This document shows, in pieces, positions 26,130 through 35,229 of a stretch of 64,000 bases of DNA. Position 1 is the first letter of the stretch. Every line of letters starts with the position of its first letter. The stretch is taken from assembly GCA_036266075.1 (NCBI GenBank), contig DATANV010000006.1, positions 62,001-126,000 on the forward strand, read 5' to 3'. The position numbers were made by a program, and so were the translations under genes. The notes beneath the pieces were generated by a model, which saw only the letters and a list, made by a program, of their open reading frames with translations, had not been told where the DNA came from and did not search any database. The stretch comes from VRUE01 sp036266075. GTDB lineage: Bacteria > Actinomycetota > Thermoleophilia > Solirubrobacterales > 70-9.

Positions 26130-26992
26130 TCGTGCGGGGCCAGCAGGTCGGGCAGGAGGCGGTCGGCGCTGCCCTTGACGCCGAAGCTGCCCTCGGCGCC
26201 GAGCAGGGCGAAGACGGCAGCCAGTCGACCCGCGACCAGGTCGACGTCATCGACGCTCGAGAGGTCGTTCCCGGAGAAGAAGGAGACCGAGGACTGTTCG
26301 TCCTTAGAGCTCTCGACGCCGACCGCCGGCGTGCGGGTCGTGACTATCCCGCTCAGCAGCCCCGCCTCGATCCGTCCCGCCGCAGCCCGCTGCTGGGGCC
26401 CCATGTCCTGCGACTCGTCGCGGACCACGATAACTCCGTCGAGATCGCCGAAGTTGCCGCTCGCGCGCGAGAAGAGGTGGCGGCGGACGCGCTCCAGCAG
26501 CGTCCCGCCGCGGACCATCTGGCGGCCGATGCCGACTGCGAATGCGCTCTGCGCGTCGGGATCGCGGGCGATCCGCGCGAAGCGCGTCTTCGCGAGATCG
26601 GCGGCAAGTGCCTGCAGGTCCGCCGGCTCGCGCACCACGCCGACCCCGACGAGCCGCGCACCGGTCGGCCCCAGCGCCTCGTCGATCGCCCCCGAGACGT
26701 CTCCGGGCAGGTCGCCGAGCGCCAGCAGGCCAATCCGCCTGCCGCGCAACTGGTCGCGCACAAGCACCGGGTAGACCGCGCTCGCGAACTCGTTCGCCCG
26801 CCCCAGTTCGCCGCTCAGCTCACCGGCCCGTTCGCGCGCGTCCTGCAGGTTGCCGGTCAGGCTGTGCTCGAGGTCCTTGCGGGTGCTGGTCAGCGTGTCG
26901 CCGCCGAACTCGGCGCCGATCAGGATCCCGATCGCGAGGGCCAAGAAGACGGCGATCAGCGAGGTCGCGTGATAGCGGGCGCTGTAACCCAT
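26126..26992 (-). CDS. steB: SteB/MctB family membrane protein
   Basis: 288 residues: a single N-terminal membrane helix (YHATSLIAVFLALAIGILIGAEF), a coiled coil (DLEHSLTGNLQDARERAGEL), then a periplasmic alpha/beta domain. This is the family of M. tuberculosis Rv1698 (called MctB for copper tolerance) and of SteB, the SteA partner in Corynebacterium division. The order recN-steA-steB-pyrG is that of mycobacteria. No copper-binding Cys/His cluster is evident, so the division role is favoured. Confidence 0.8.
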   Translation of the reverse strand: MGYSARYHATSLIAVFLALAIGILIGAEFGGDTLTSTRKDLEHSLTGNLQDARERAGELSGELGRANEFASAVYPVLVRDQLRGRRIGLLALGDLPGDVSGAIDEALGPTGARLVGVGVVREPADLQALAADLAKTRFARIARDPDAQSAFAVGIGRQMVRGGTLLERVRRHLFSRASGNFGDLDGVIVVRDESQDMGPQQRAAAGRIEAGLLSGIVTTRTPAVGVESSKDEQSSVSFFSGNDLSSVDDVDLVAGRLAAVFALLGAEGSFGVKGSADRLLPDLLAPHE

Positions 26993-27026
26993 CAGCGGGC
27001 GAAGGCTAGATGGTCGCCCGTCGCCG

Positions 27027-28217
27027 CTACAGCCCCAGCCAGATCTTGACCTTCAGCCAGAGCAGGTCGAAGAGGTCGCTGAGCGCCGGCGAGGTGATCA
27101 CGACGATCGTCAGCAGGATCGCGAAGGCGACAAAGAAGAGCGCCGCCGGGGCGACGGTCGAGGGCGGTTTATAGAGACGACTGACCCCCTTGGCGTCGAC
27201 CAGCTTCTCGCCGATCCGCAGCCGCGTGAGAAAGGTCGAGGACATGCCGCCGCGGTTGCGGTCGAGAAACTCGATCAGGTTGAAGTGGGCGCCAACGCTG
27301 ACGATCAGGTCCGCCCCCTTCTCGTAGGACATCAGCATCGCCACGTCCTCGCTGGTGCCGGCCGCCGGCACGACGGTGTGCGCGAGGCCGAGGTCGAGCA
27401 GACGCTGGCGGCCCGGCGCGCGGCCGTCGGGGTAGGCATGGACGATCAGCTCGGCGCCGCAGCGCAGCGCCGCGTCGCCGGCGGAGTCCATGTCGCCGAG
27501 GATTACGTCCGGCTTCAGGCCGGCTTCCAAGCAACCCTCGGCACCGCCGTCGACCGCGACCACGAGCGGTCGCACGTCGCGGATGTAGGCGTGCAGGGCT
27601 TTCAGGTCGCGGCGGTGGTGCTCGCCCCGCACGACGATCAGCACCTGGCGGTCGCGGAAGGAGGTGCGCGTCGGCGGGAGCTCGATGCTGCCGGTCAGCA
27701 GATCGGCCTCCTGGCGGACGTGGGCAACCGTGTTCTCGGCGAACTGCGCGAGGGCCTCGTCGACCCGCTCGCGCTGCTCCTCGAAGCGCCGTTCCAGATC
27801 CTCGCGGGCGAGCAGGCGACCGCGCAACTGTCGATCGCCGGCGCTGACCGTGCCGCCACGGACGGTCAGCTGCTCGCCATCCGCAAACAGCTCGAAAGGG
27901 TCCTGGTCCTCCCCCTCGGCGTCGATCAGGACGATTCCCGCCCGCACCAGCAGCAGCGGCCCGGCGTTGGGGTAGCGACCGTCGCTCGACGGCGAAGCGT
28001 TGAGTACCACGCCCACGCCGGTCGCGATCAGCTCCTCGGCGGCGATCCGGTCGACGTTGACGTGGTCGATGACGGCGACGTCGCCCGGACGCAGGCGCTT
28101 GGCCAGGTCCTTGGTGCGCCGCCCGAGGCGGGCACTGCCGTGAATCGCCTCCTCGCCAGACGCCCCGTTACGCCGCGAGAGCAGCGCAGGAAAACGACGG
28201 CGACTGGCAGTAGCCAC
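27027..28217 (-). CDS. steA: SteA-like cytokinetic protein
   Basis: 396 residues. The cytoplasmic part resembles thiamine-pyrophosphokinase-like nucleotide-binding proteins (VAVDGGAEGCLEAGLKPDVILGDMDSAGD and GTSEDVAMLM), followed by one C-terminal membrane helix (VAPAALFFVAFAILLTIVVIT) and a short Trp-containing tail. This is the architecture of SteA (Rv1697 homologue), which with SteB localises to the septum and supports cell-wall hydrolysis in Corynebacterium. It lies immediately downstream of recN and upstream of steB. Confidence 0.85.
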   Translation of the reverse strand: MATASRRRFPALLSRRNGASGEEAIHGSARLGRRTKDLAKRLRPGDVAVIDHVNVDRIAAEELIATGVGVVLNASPSSDGRYPNAGPLLLVRAGIVLIDAEGEDQDPFELFADGEQLTVRGGTVSAGDRQLRGRLLAREDLERRFEEQRERVDEALAQFAENTVAHVRQEADLLTGSIELPPTRTSFRDRQVLIVVRGEHHRRDLKALHAYIRDVRPLVVAVDGGAEGCLEAGLKPDVILGDMDSAGDAALRCGAELIVHAYPDGRAPGRQRLLDLGLAHTVVPAAGTSEDVAMLMSYEKGADLIVSVGAHFNLIEFLDRNRGGMSSTFLTRLRIGEKLVDAKGVSRLYKPPSTVAPAALFFVAFAILLTIVVITSPALSDLFDLLWLKVKIWLGL

Positions 28218-28241
28218 CGTATGAGGTTACCCGCCCTCCCC

Positions 28242-28256
28242 AGGGGCACGGCCCCT
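28242..28256 (-). terminator. Small hairpin between recN and steA
   Basis: aggggc-acg-gcccct forms a 6-bp stem in the 49-bp gap. Short and without a T tract on the minus strand, so it may be an attenuator or processing site and not a full terminator. Confidence 0.3.
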
Positions 28257-28266
28257 TTGGGCGACT

Positions 28267-29949
28267 TTACGCGGCGGCGAGGAGCTCGCGGGCGTGGCGG
28301 GTGGCCGCCTCGTCGGAGCTCTCGCCGCCCAGCATGCGGCGGATCTCCTCGACGACGCCGTCGCCGTCGAGTCGCTCGACCGTCGCCCGTGCCGGCTCGG
28401 TACCGAGGTCCTTCTCGAGGCGGAAGTGGGTCGCGGCGAGCGAGGCGACCTGCGGCAGGTGGGTGATGCAGACGACCTGGCGGCCCGCGGCGAGAGCGCG
28501 CAACCGCTCGCCGACGACGCGCGCGGTCTTGCCGCCGATCCCCGCGTCGATCTCGTCGAAGACCAGCGTCCCCGCCCCCGAGCCGGCGCCGAGACCGCTC
28601 AGCGCCAGCATCACCCGCGAGAGCTCGCCGCCCGAGGCGGCATCGCCCAGTGGCGCCGCTGCGATCCCGGGGTTTGGGGAGATGCGCAACTCCACCAACT
28701 CGGCACCGTTCGGCCCGCAGCCCCCCGGCTGCGGATCGAGCACGACCTCGAGCGAGGCGCCGGGCATCGCCAAGCGCTCCAGCTCCGCAACGACCTCGTC
28801 TTGCAAGGGATCCACCGCGGCAACACGACCCTTCGACAGCCGTTTCGCGAGCGTCGCCCGCTCCGCCCCAGCCTTCGCCAGCGCCACCTCGAGCTCAGCA
28901 CCGTGCTGCTCAGCACCCGCCAGGCGCTCGATCTCAATGCGGCAGCGCTCGGCGTGGGCCAGCACCGAATCGACGCTGCCGCCGTGCTTGCGCTTCAAGC
29001 GCTCGACCGCCTCCACCCGCTCCTCTACCGCGGCTAGGCGAGCCGGGTCCGCCGCGACTCGCTCCAGGTAGCCGCGCAGCTCGCCGGCGACGTCGTCCAG
29101 CTCGACGGCGAGGGCGCTGAGCCGCTCGCGGATCGCGTCCAGCTCGGAGTCGACCCCGTCGACTCCCTGCAGCAGCGCCTCGGCCTGCGCCAGCGCGCTT
29201 GCCGCGCCGCCGTCGTCGTCTTCTGCCCCGGCCGCGCAGGCCCGGGCGCCGGCCGCCGCTTCGCGCAACCCCTCGGCGTGGCGCAGGCGCTCGCGCTCGG
29301 CCCCTAGCTCGGCCTCCTCGGCCGCGTCGGGTGCCACCTCCTCGATCTCCGCCAACTCATAGCGATAGAGGTCGAGGTCCCGCTCGCGGTTGCCGTCGCG
29401 CTCGCGCAGCTCGGCCAGCTCCGCCTCCAGCCGCAGGAACTCGCGATGGGCCTCTCGGTAGCGGCCGCGCAGCGCCAGGTGCTCCTCGCCGGCGAAGCCG
29501 TCGAGCACCTCCATCTGCGTCGAGGAAATCGTCAGCTTGCGGTGCTCGTGCTGGCCGTAGAAGGCGAGCAACCGCGCGCCGAGCAGCTTCAGGTCGGCAG
29601 CCGTGGCGGCGCGGCCGGCGAGGAAGGCGACCGTCCGGCCGGCAGCAGAGACGCGCCGGCCGAGAACGATCTCCTCCGCGTCCACGGGTAGACGCTCGGC
29701 CAACCCAGCCAGCTCGGGCTCCTCCAGCAGACTGGCGGGCAGGTCGAAGATACCCTCGACCCAGGCCTCCTCGGCCCCCGGGCGGACGATCTGCGGGCGC
29801 GCCTTGCCGCCCATCAGCAGATCCAGCGAGTGAGCAAGCACGGTCTTGCCCGCCCCGGTCTCCCCGGTGATCGCGTTGAGGCCCTCGCCGAAGCGCAGCT
29901 CGGCCCGCTCGATCAAGAGCAGGTTCTCGATCCGCAGCTCGCGCAGCAC
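28267..29949 (-). CDS. recN: DNA repair protein RecN
   Basis: 560 residues from GTG 29949 (VLRELRIENLLLIERAELRF), the standard RecN N-terminus. Walker A AITGETGAGKTVLAH, a long central coiled coil of Glu/Arg/Leu-rich helices, the signature SGGELSRVMLAL and Walker B LVFDEIDAGIGG identify an SMC-like ATPase. RecN tethers broken DNA ends for RecA-dependent repair. In mycobacteria it follows nadK directly; here the two are separated by about 4.4 kb of inserted genes. Confidence 0.95.
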   Translation of the reverse strand: MLRELRIENLLLIERAELRFGEGLNAITGETGAGKTVLAHSLDLLMGGKARPQIVRPGAEEAWVEGIFDLPASLLEEPELAGLAERLPVDAEEIVLGRRVSAAGRTVAFLAGRAATAADLKLLGARLLAFYGQHEHRKLTISSTQMEVLDGFAGEEHLALRGRYREAHREFLRLEAELAELRERDGNRERDLDLYRYELAEIEEVAPDAAEEAELGAERERLRHAEGLREAAAGARACAAGAEDDDGGAASALAQAEALLQGVDGVDSELDAIRERLSALAVELDDVAGELRGYLERVAADPARLAAVEERVEAVERLKRKHGGSVDSVLAHAERCRIEIERLAGAEQHGAELEVALAKAGAERATLAKRLSKGRVAAVDPLQDEVVAELERLAMPGASLEVVLDPQPGGCGPNGAELVELRISPNPGIAAAPLGDAASGGELSRVMLALSGLGAGSGAGTLVFDEIDAGIGGKTARVVGERLRALAAGRQVVCITHLPQVASLAATHFRLEKDLGTEPARATVERLDGDGVVEEIRRMLGGESSDEAATRHARELLAAA

Positions 29950-30068
29950 GGGTCTTTCGTAGCAGCGCCGGCGGTCGGATCGACAGTTGCGCGGGCGCGA
30001 GCTCGCATTCATCCACTCTGCCGAACTAACTTCACCTCAATGAAACAATCAGATACGGTCGCAGCGTT

Positions 30069-32723
30069 TTGCTGCCTACTACTGCTGCTGCTGATCTGTT
30101 CGGTTGGGTTCCGGACCTCGTCGACTGGCTTGAGGAACGCGTCGCTACGGCTATCGCCGGCTTGGCCGCAGCCACTGCGTGGCTCGCCAGCCTGATCGCC
30201 GATTTATTCACCTGGACCTGGGAAACGACGGATGCAATTCCAGCGGGAGTTCGGGCAAGCATCGCCGTCGCCATGGCGATCGCCCTGCTGGCCCTGGCGG
30301 CTCGCAAGCTCCGCCTTCTGATGCTCGCCCGCCACCCGCGGGTCCAGGTCGGCGAGCTCACCTGGGCGGACCCCAGCGAGGAGTCCGACGCTGTGTGGAT
30401 TACGTCTCTGTTCCACCAGCAGTTGGCGGCGCTCGAGGTCGACCCCATCGATCCCCTCCCCGAGCGGACGCCAAGTGCCCCGTTTGTCGACATCGTCGAA
30501 GGGGTCGCCCACGGCGCCAGCCAAAAAGCCGACCTGGCAGACGCCGCGGGGCGCCTGCTGCGCGCTCTGTGGCCGGTAGCGGCCTATGAAGTGTGGGGGA
30601 CGCTGCGACCACTGCCCAACGGCAAGGGCAGGATCTCCGTGCAGCTGATCGATCGGGCGCGCGGCAACAGGATGCTCGGTAGCACGACGCACCAGCGGGG
30701 GGAATGGGAGCGTGGAGCGGGCGGCGCGGCGATGGCGATCGCCGGCATGCTCTACCCGAGGGTCGCCAAGAAGCACCGTGGGCCCTGGGCTCACTGGAAG
30801 GAGGCGATTCCCAGCCAGCTGATCGGCGCTTACAACGCGGCGCAGACATACGAAGCCGCCAACCGCTTCGAGGAGGCGATGGGGGCCTGCAACGAGGCGC
30901 TCGAACACGATCCGCTGAATCCTCACATGCTGCTGCGGATCGCCACGCTGCAGGAGCGCCTCGGCCTCTACATCGATGCCTGGGTCACCTACGGGACGAT
31001 CGTCGACGAGCCCAGGTCGCGCGCCTGGAAAGGTCCAGCCCGGCGGGTTCGCCTGGTCGCTCTCTTTCGGCTGGCGATCCTCGTCAGCAACGGCCGGACC
31101 GCAAAGCAGTGGGTAAAAGAAGACTGGCTAGCCCCGGACCAGGGCAATCTGCGCGCAAGCGAAAGGGCTATGCGGCGCAGGGAACTACGGATGTCCCTCA
31201 AGCACGACAGCCTGCTCTACAAGCGCGAGCCCTATCTGGTCCGACGCCCCGCTTTCGCCGCGTCCTCGGCGCTGCTGAGCGCCCTACTCCCAGAAGACAA
31301 GAGGAGGACTGAGGAGGAGAGGCGAGAGTGGGCGGCCGCGACCTTCGCGCCAGGCATCGCCAGCGAATCGCCGTCGGAGCGCGCCGCGCGGGCCGCGCAG
31401 ATCAACGCGGTACTGCAGGTCATCGCCCTGCGACGCCTGGAAGAGCTGGACGCCTGGCTGCGCGCTAGGCCGCCGCTCCGCATGCGCCAGTGGGCGGCAT
31501 GGTGGCGTCGCAGGCCACGCGGAAAAGCCATGCTGCGCCGCAGCGAGCTGGCCCGAGCGGCGGTCAGGGTCTCGAAGCTGTTGGTGCGGATCCGGATCGC
31601 AGCCGACGTCGAACGCCTGGCTGGTTCAGATCCTGCCGAGGTCGAGAGCATTCGCCGGGAATATCGGCGGCTCATCCGGCGCTGGCCGTTTCCGGCCACC
31701 ACCCCGCTCCGCAAAACGATCCACTTCATCGCGCCGCGACGACGCTGGGCCAACAAGCGAGCCGACGCCTGGCAGCTCCACTACAACGCCGCCTGCACCG
31801 CCGCGGCCACCCTGCGAGAGGACTCCGTCTTGCGCAGAGCCATCGCCGACGGCGCGCTTCAATCCTGCGCGCCGAGCAAGGAACAGATCGTTAAGCGAGC
31901 CGTCAGGGAGCTGGAAGAGTACGCGCACCGAGCCGGCAGCGGCCGCGTGACCGCCCATGCCGACTGGGTAGCCAGCGGCGACCCCGACCTGCAGGAGCTG
32001 CCGGGCGAGGAGGAGTTCGAGCTCTGGGTGTCGCACTACCTCCCCCGCGACCTGCCCGAGCGACGGCTGAGCGGCAACGTGGACGTTAACCGCTACACCG
32101 CCCGCATCATGCGCGATGGCGCCTACGCCCTGGCCGACTGCTGGCGGGACCGCGCCAGCCGCGAATCGGCACCGGCGAAGGAGGCGCTGATCTGGTGGCT
32201 GCAGGAGAAAGCGGCATGGAGCAAGCTCGGCAAAGTCTGCAGCGAGCGGGGCTGCTGGCAGGAGCGACTGGGCGCCATCCAGCTACTGCGGGATTGGCTG
32301 CATGCCTGGCCGGACCGCTACCACGTCAACTTCACGCACGAAACGCTTGGTGATCGCGACAACGCCGCCAAGGCGAGGCGGAGACTGCTCGAAGAGATGG
32401 CGGTCCTGGTCGGCGAGGACTCCTCTGCTGAAGGGGACGGGCAATCGACGGTCCTGGAGTGGGTGACCGGCCGCGCCTCAAGCGTGCAGGCGGCGTATCG
32501 GTCGGGCGCCGATATGGCGGGCGAGGATGGGCTGCCCGCAGAGCGGGAGCGCCTGCAGGCACTCAAGGCAGCAGAGCTGTGGGGTCGCGCGGCCGAAGCG
32601 CTCGGAGCCGACCTCAGCGGCGAGGGCGACGACAAGCAGGTCGATGAGGAGGTCACGGCTTTACTGCAGCCGCTCCGTGCCGTGCTCGCATCCTCACCCG
32701 AGGACAAGGCCGGCTCCGCGTAG
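30069..32723 (+). CDS. Large membrane-anchored protein of unknown function (possible TPR-like repeats)
   Basis: About 884 residues from a TTG at 30069; no ribosome-binding site is seen and the start is uncertain. Near the N-terminus lie two or three hydrophobic helices (about residues 26-50 and 62-85), then a cytoplasmic body. Around residues 255-320 helices such as AYNAAQTYEAANRFEEAMGA and LLRIATLQERLGLYIDAWVTY look tetratricopeptide-like, and YNAACTAAATLRED near 575 is another TPR-like pair. No catalytic motif is recognised. An ATG at 30040 in another frame opens a Leu-rich signal-like stretch (MKQSDTVAAFCC…), so a frame change near the ctgctgctg run at 30079-30091 is possible. It breaks the recN-nadK synteny. 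Confidence 0.7.
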   Translation: MLPTTAAADLFGWVPDLVDWLEERVATAIAGLAAATAWLASLIADLFTWTWETTDAIPAGVRASIAVAMAIALLALAARKLRLLMLARHPRVQVGELTWADPSEESDAVWITSLFHQQLAALEVDPIDPLPERTPSAPFVDIVEGVAHGASQKADLADAAGRLLRALWPVAAYEVWGTLRPLPNGKGRISVQLIDRARGNRMLGSTTHQRGEWERGAGGAAMAIAGMLYPRVAKKHRGPWAHWKEAIPSQLIGAYNAAQTYEAANRFEEAMGACNEALEHDPLNPHMLLRIATLQERLGLYIDAWVTYGTIVDEPRSRAWKGPARRVRLVALFRLAILVSNGRTAKQWVKEDWLAPDQGNLRASERAMRRRELRMSLKHDSLLYKREPYLVRRPAFAASSALLSALLPEDKRRTEEERREWAAATFAPGIASESPSERAARAAQINAVLQVIALRRLEELDAWLRARPPLRMRQWAAWWRRRPRGKAMLRRSELARAAVRVSKLLVRIRIAADVERLAGSDPAEVESIRREYRRLIRRWPFPATTPLRKTIHFIAPRRRWANKRADAWQLHYNAACTAAATLREDSVLRRAIADGALQSCAPSKEQIVKRAVRELEEYAHRAGSGRVTAHADWVASGDPDLQELPGEEEFELWVSHYLPRDLPERRLSGNVDVNRYTARIMRDGAYALADCWRDRASRESAPAKEALIWWLQEKAAWSKLGKVCSERGCWQERLGAIQLLRDWLHAWPDRYHVNFTHETLGDRDNAAKARRRLLEEMAVLVGEDSSAEGDGQSTVLEWVTGRASSVQAAYRSGADMAGEDGLPAERERLQALKAAELWGRAAEALGADLSGEGDDKQVDEEVTALLQPLRAVLASSPEDKAGSA

Positions 32724-32741
32724 GCGCGATCGGCCGGCCGG

Positions 32742-34259
32742 TCAGGCCGCGGCAGCCTCGGGCACGACCTCAGTCGGCTGTACGAAGTCGCTGGAGCGGA
32801 CGAGGGCAAACCCCAGGGCTGCGCCGAGGAGGGCGACCACGGCACCGATCAGGAGGATCTCGTTGAAGCCGCTCACGAAGGCCACCTTCGCGGCGTGCAC
32901 CAGCTCCGTGCGCCGGCCCGGCGGCGCCCCGGCCGCGGCGGCGCGGGAGCCACCGGAGGCGATCGCCTCGGCCAGGCCACTCGGCGCATTCGGCAGCAGC
33001 GTCGAGAGCTTCGAGTCGACCTGGGCCTGGAAGACGGCGCCGAGCGAGGCGACGCCGGTGGCGATCCCGACCTGGCGGAAGGTGGTGTTGATCCCCGAGC
33101 CCATCCCAGCCTTGGCGGGCGGCACGACGGCGATCGCCCCCTGCCCGATGCCGGGGTTGGTGATGCCGATCCCGATCCCGGCGACGACGAAGCCGGGCAG
33201 CAGGGCGGAGATGTCCGAGCCGGCGTCGAGCCCGTGCATCAGCAGCAAGCCGACGCCGACCAGGGTCAGGCCAACGCCGAGCAGCACCCGGATCGGGATG
33301 CGGTGCGAAAGCGAGCCGGCGATCGGCGAGGCGACGAAGGAGAGGACGGTGAGCGGCAGGAAGCGTAGGCCGGTCTCCAGCGGCGAGAAGCCGAGCACAC
33401 CCTGCATGTAGATCGTCAGGTAGAGGAACATCGCGAACATCCCCGCCGAGAGGCCGAAGGCCACAGCCGAGACGCCGTTGAAGGCCGGCTTGCGGAAGAG
33501 GGTGAGGTCGAGCATCGGGTGCTCGCTGCGGGCCTCGATCGCGACGAAGGCGAGCAGGAGGGCGACGGCACCGGTCAGCGAGGCGACGATCGGGCCGCTG
33601 CCCCAGCCCTCCGGGTTACCGCGGATCAGGCCGAAGATCAGCAGGAACAGTCCACCGGAGAAGGTCAGCAGTCCGGGCAAATCGAGGCGCTGCGGATCCT
33701 GGGCGGCGATGTTGGCGAGGCGCGCCTCGGTGAGGACGATCGCCAGCACGCCGATCGGCACGTTTACGAAGAAGATCCACTCCCAGCCGAGGTGCTCGGT
33801 GATCAGGCCGCCGATCAGCGGCCCGATCGCCACCGCGCCGCCGATAGTCGCTCCCCAGACGCCAAAGGCCGTCGCCCGGTCCTTGCCGTGAAACTCCTGG
33901 CCGATCAGCGCCAGCGAGGTGGCGAACATCGCCGCCCCGCCGACGCCCTGCAGACCGCGGGCGAGGTTCAGGAGGGTCGGGTCGCCAGCGATGCCGCAGA
34001 GGAACGAGGCGCCGGTGAAGATCGCGAAGCCAAGCGAGAAGACGCGCCGCCGCCCGAGACGATCGCCCAGCGAGCCAGCGGTGAGCAGGGCGGCGGCCAG
34101 CATCAGCGAGTAGGCGTCGACCACCCACTGCAGGCTGGAGAGACTGGCGTGCAGGTCGCGCTGGATGTCGGGGAGGGCAACGTTGACGACCGTGATGTCC
34201 AGCAGCAGCATGAACGTCGCGATCGTGATCAGGGCCAGGGTCCACCACTTGCGCTCCAT
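32742..34259 (-). CDS. MFS drug:H+ antiporter, EmrB/QacA (DHA2) family
   Basis: 505 residues from ATG 34259, with 14 predicted transmembrane helices. The N-terminal FMLLLDITVVNVALPDI is the classic DHA2 motif D1, followed by GSLGDRLGRRRVF (motif A) and GAAMFATSLALI…GVWGATIGGAVAIGPLIGG (motif C). Such exporters remove lipophilic or cationic compounds, but the substrate cannot be predicted. It lies between recN and nadK on the minus strand, convergent with the unknown gene at 30069, and has a long inverted repeat at its 5' side. Confidence 0.9.
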   Translation of the reverse strand: MERKWWTLALITIATFMLLLDITVVNVALPDIQRDLHASLSSLQWVVDAYSLMLAAALLTAGSLGDRLGRRRVFSLGFAIFTGASFLCGIAGDPTLLNLARGLQGVGGAAMFATSLALIGQEFHGKDRATAFGVWGATIGGAVAIGPLIGGLITEHLGWEWIFFVNVPIGVLAIVLTEARLANIAAQDPQRLDLPGLLTFSGGLFLLIFGLIRGNPEGWGSGPIVASLTGAVALLLAFVAIEARSEHPMLDLTLFRKPAFNGVSAVAFGLSAGMFAMFLYLTIYMQGVLGFSPLETGLRFLPLTVLSFVASPIAGSLSHRIPIRVLLGVGLTLVGVGLLLMHGLDAGSDISALLPGFVVAGIGIGITNPGIGQGAIAVVPPAKAGMGSGINTTFRQVGIATGVASLGAVFQAQVDSKLSTLLPNAPSGLAEAIASGGSRAAAAGAPPGRRTELVHAAKVAFVSGFNEILLIGAVVALLGAALGFALVRSSDFVQPTEVVPEAAAA

Positions 34260-34280
34260 CCGAGCAAGCGTAGAGAACCG

Positions 34281-34381
34281 CTGAGGGCGACCGACCAAGC
34301 AGATCAAGGACGCAGGGAGCGAAGCCTGCTCTGCACGCGAGCGACCGAGGACGCCGATATGCGCCGGTCGGTCGCCCTCAG
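34281..34381. repeat. 16-bp perfect inverted repeat around a 69-nt spacer
   Basis: ctgagggcgaccgacc (34281-34296) is repeated inverted at 34366-34381. The right arm covers the nadK stop codon. The spacer has its own small stem (gcagg…cctgc). The structure lies between nadK and the MFS gene, and could be a terminator, an attenuator for the exporter, or a small inverted-terminal-repeat element. Confidence 0.65.
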
Positions 34382-35229
34382 ACGGCCAGATGCCCGAACT
34401 TCTCGCGAATCCGCTGGTAGAAGCTCGTCCCGGGCAGCTGCGCGAGGCGCCCGACCGCTCCGGCGAAGCGCACGGCGACCTCGTCGCCGGAGGCCAGCTC
34501 CCCGATCGGTTCGCCATCGACGGCGACGTCGACCGCCTGGCGGCCGCCGGCATTCGAGACGTGCAGCACGTCGTCGGGCGCGACGACGAGGGCGCGCGCG
34601 GTCAGCGAGTGCGGCGCCACGTAGCTGACCACGTAGCCCTCCACCCCCCAGGCGAGGATCGGCCCTTGGTTGGCGAGGTTGTAGCCAGTCGAGCCGGCCG
34701 GCGTCGCGGCGACGAGGCCGTCGCAGCGGACGTGGCCCACCTCCTCGCCGGCGATCCGGTAGCTCAGCTCGGCGACACGATCGTGCGGGCGGCGCAGGAA
34801 GCTGACGTCGTTGAGGGCGACGCGCGGCTCGCCATGGGCGGCGACCTCGAGGCCGGGCAGGTCGATCGTCTCGATCTCGCCGGCGAAGGCCTGGTGCAGC
34901 CCCTCGCGCGCCTCGTCGCGCTCGACCGCCGCGAGGAAGCCGACGGTGCCGAAGTTGACCCCGAAGACAGGCACGCCGTCGCCGGCGAAATGGCGCAGCC
35001 CATAGAGGATCGAGCCGTCGCCGCCCAGCACGATGCAGAGATCCGCCTGATGGGGGAGCGCGTCGACCGTCTCCAGCCCAGCCGCGGAATCGCCGTGCTT
35101 GGCGGCCTCCTCGGCGGTGGCCAGCAGCCGCCAATCGGCCTCACCCGCCGCGGCGAGGACCAGCTCGACCGCACCGCTCGTGGCCGGCGGATGGGAGTGC
35201 GTGATCAGGACCGCAACGCGCTCGCTCAC
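34378..35229 (-). CDS. nadK: NAD kinase
   Basis: 283 residues from a GTG overlapping the tlyA stop (GTGA). The conserved GGDGSILYGLRHF with catalytic Asp, ALNDVSFLRRP, and GSTGYNLANQGPIL (NAD-binding loop) are all present. It phosphorylates NAD to NADP. Coupling to tlyA is the normal actinobacterial arrangement. Confidence 0.95.
   Translation of the reverse strand: MSERVAVLITHSHPPATSGAVELVLAAAGEADWRLLATAEEAAKHGDSAAGLETVDALPHQADLCIVLGGDGSILYGLRHFAGDGVPVFGVNFGTVGFLAAVERDEAREGLHQAFAGEIETIDLPGLEVAAHGEPRVALNDVSFLRRPHDRVAELSYRIAGEEVGHVRCDGLVAATPAGSTGYNLANQGPILAWGVEGYVVSYVAPHSLTARALVVAPDDVLHVSNAGGRQAVDVAVDGEPIGELASGDEVAVRFAGAVGRLAQLPGTSFYQRIREKFGHLAV

Noticed and set aside
26126..26992. SteB homologue called as a copper transporter (MctB)
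   Set aside because: One membrane helix and no evident metal-binding cluster; synteny with steA favours a division role, though MctB naming exists for the mycobacterial member.
33519..34628. Long plus-strand frame opposite the MFS gene
   Set aside because: Low-complexity Arg/Glu/Gln composition and complete overlap with a well-supported transporter.
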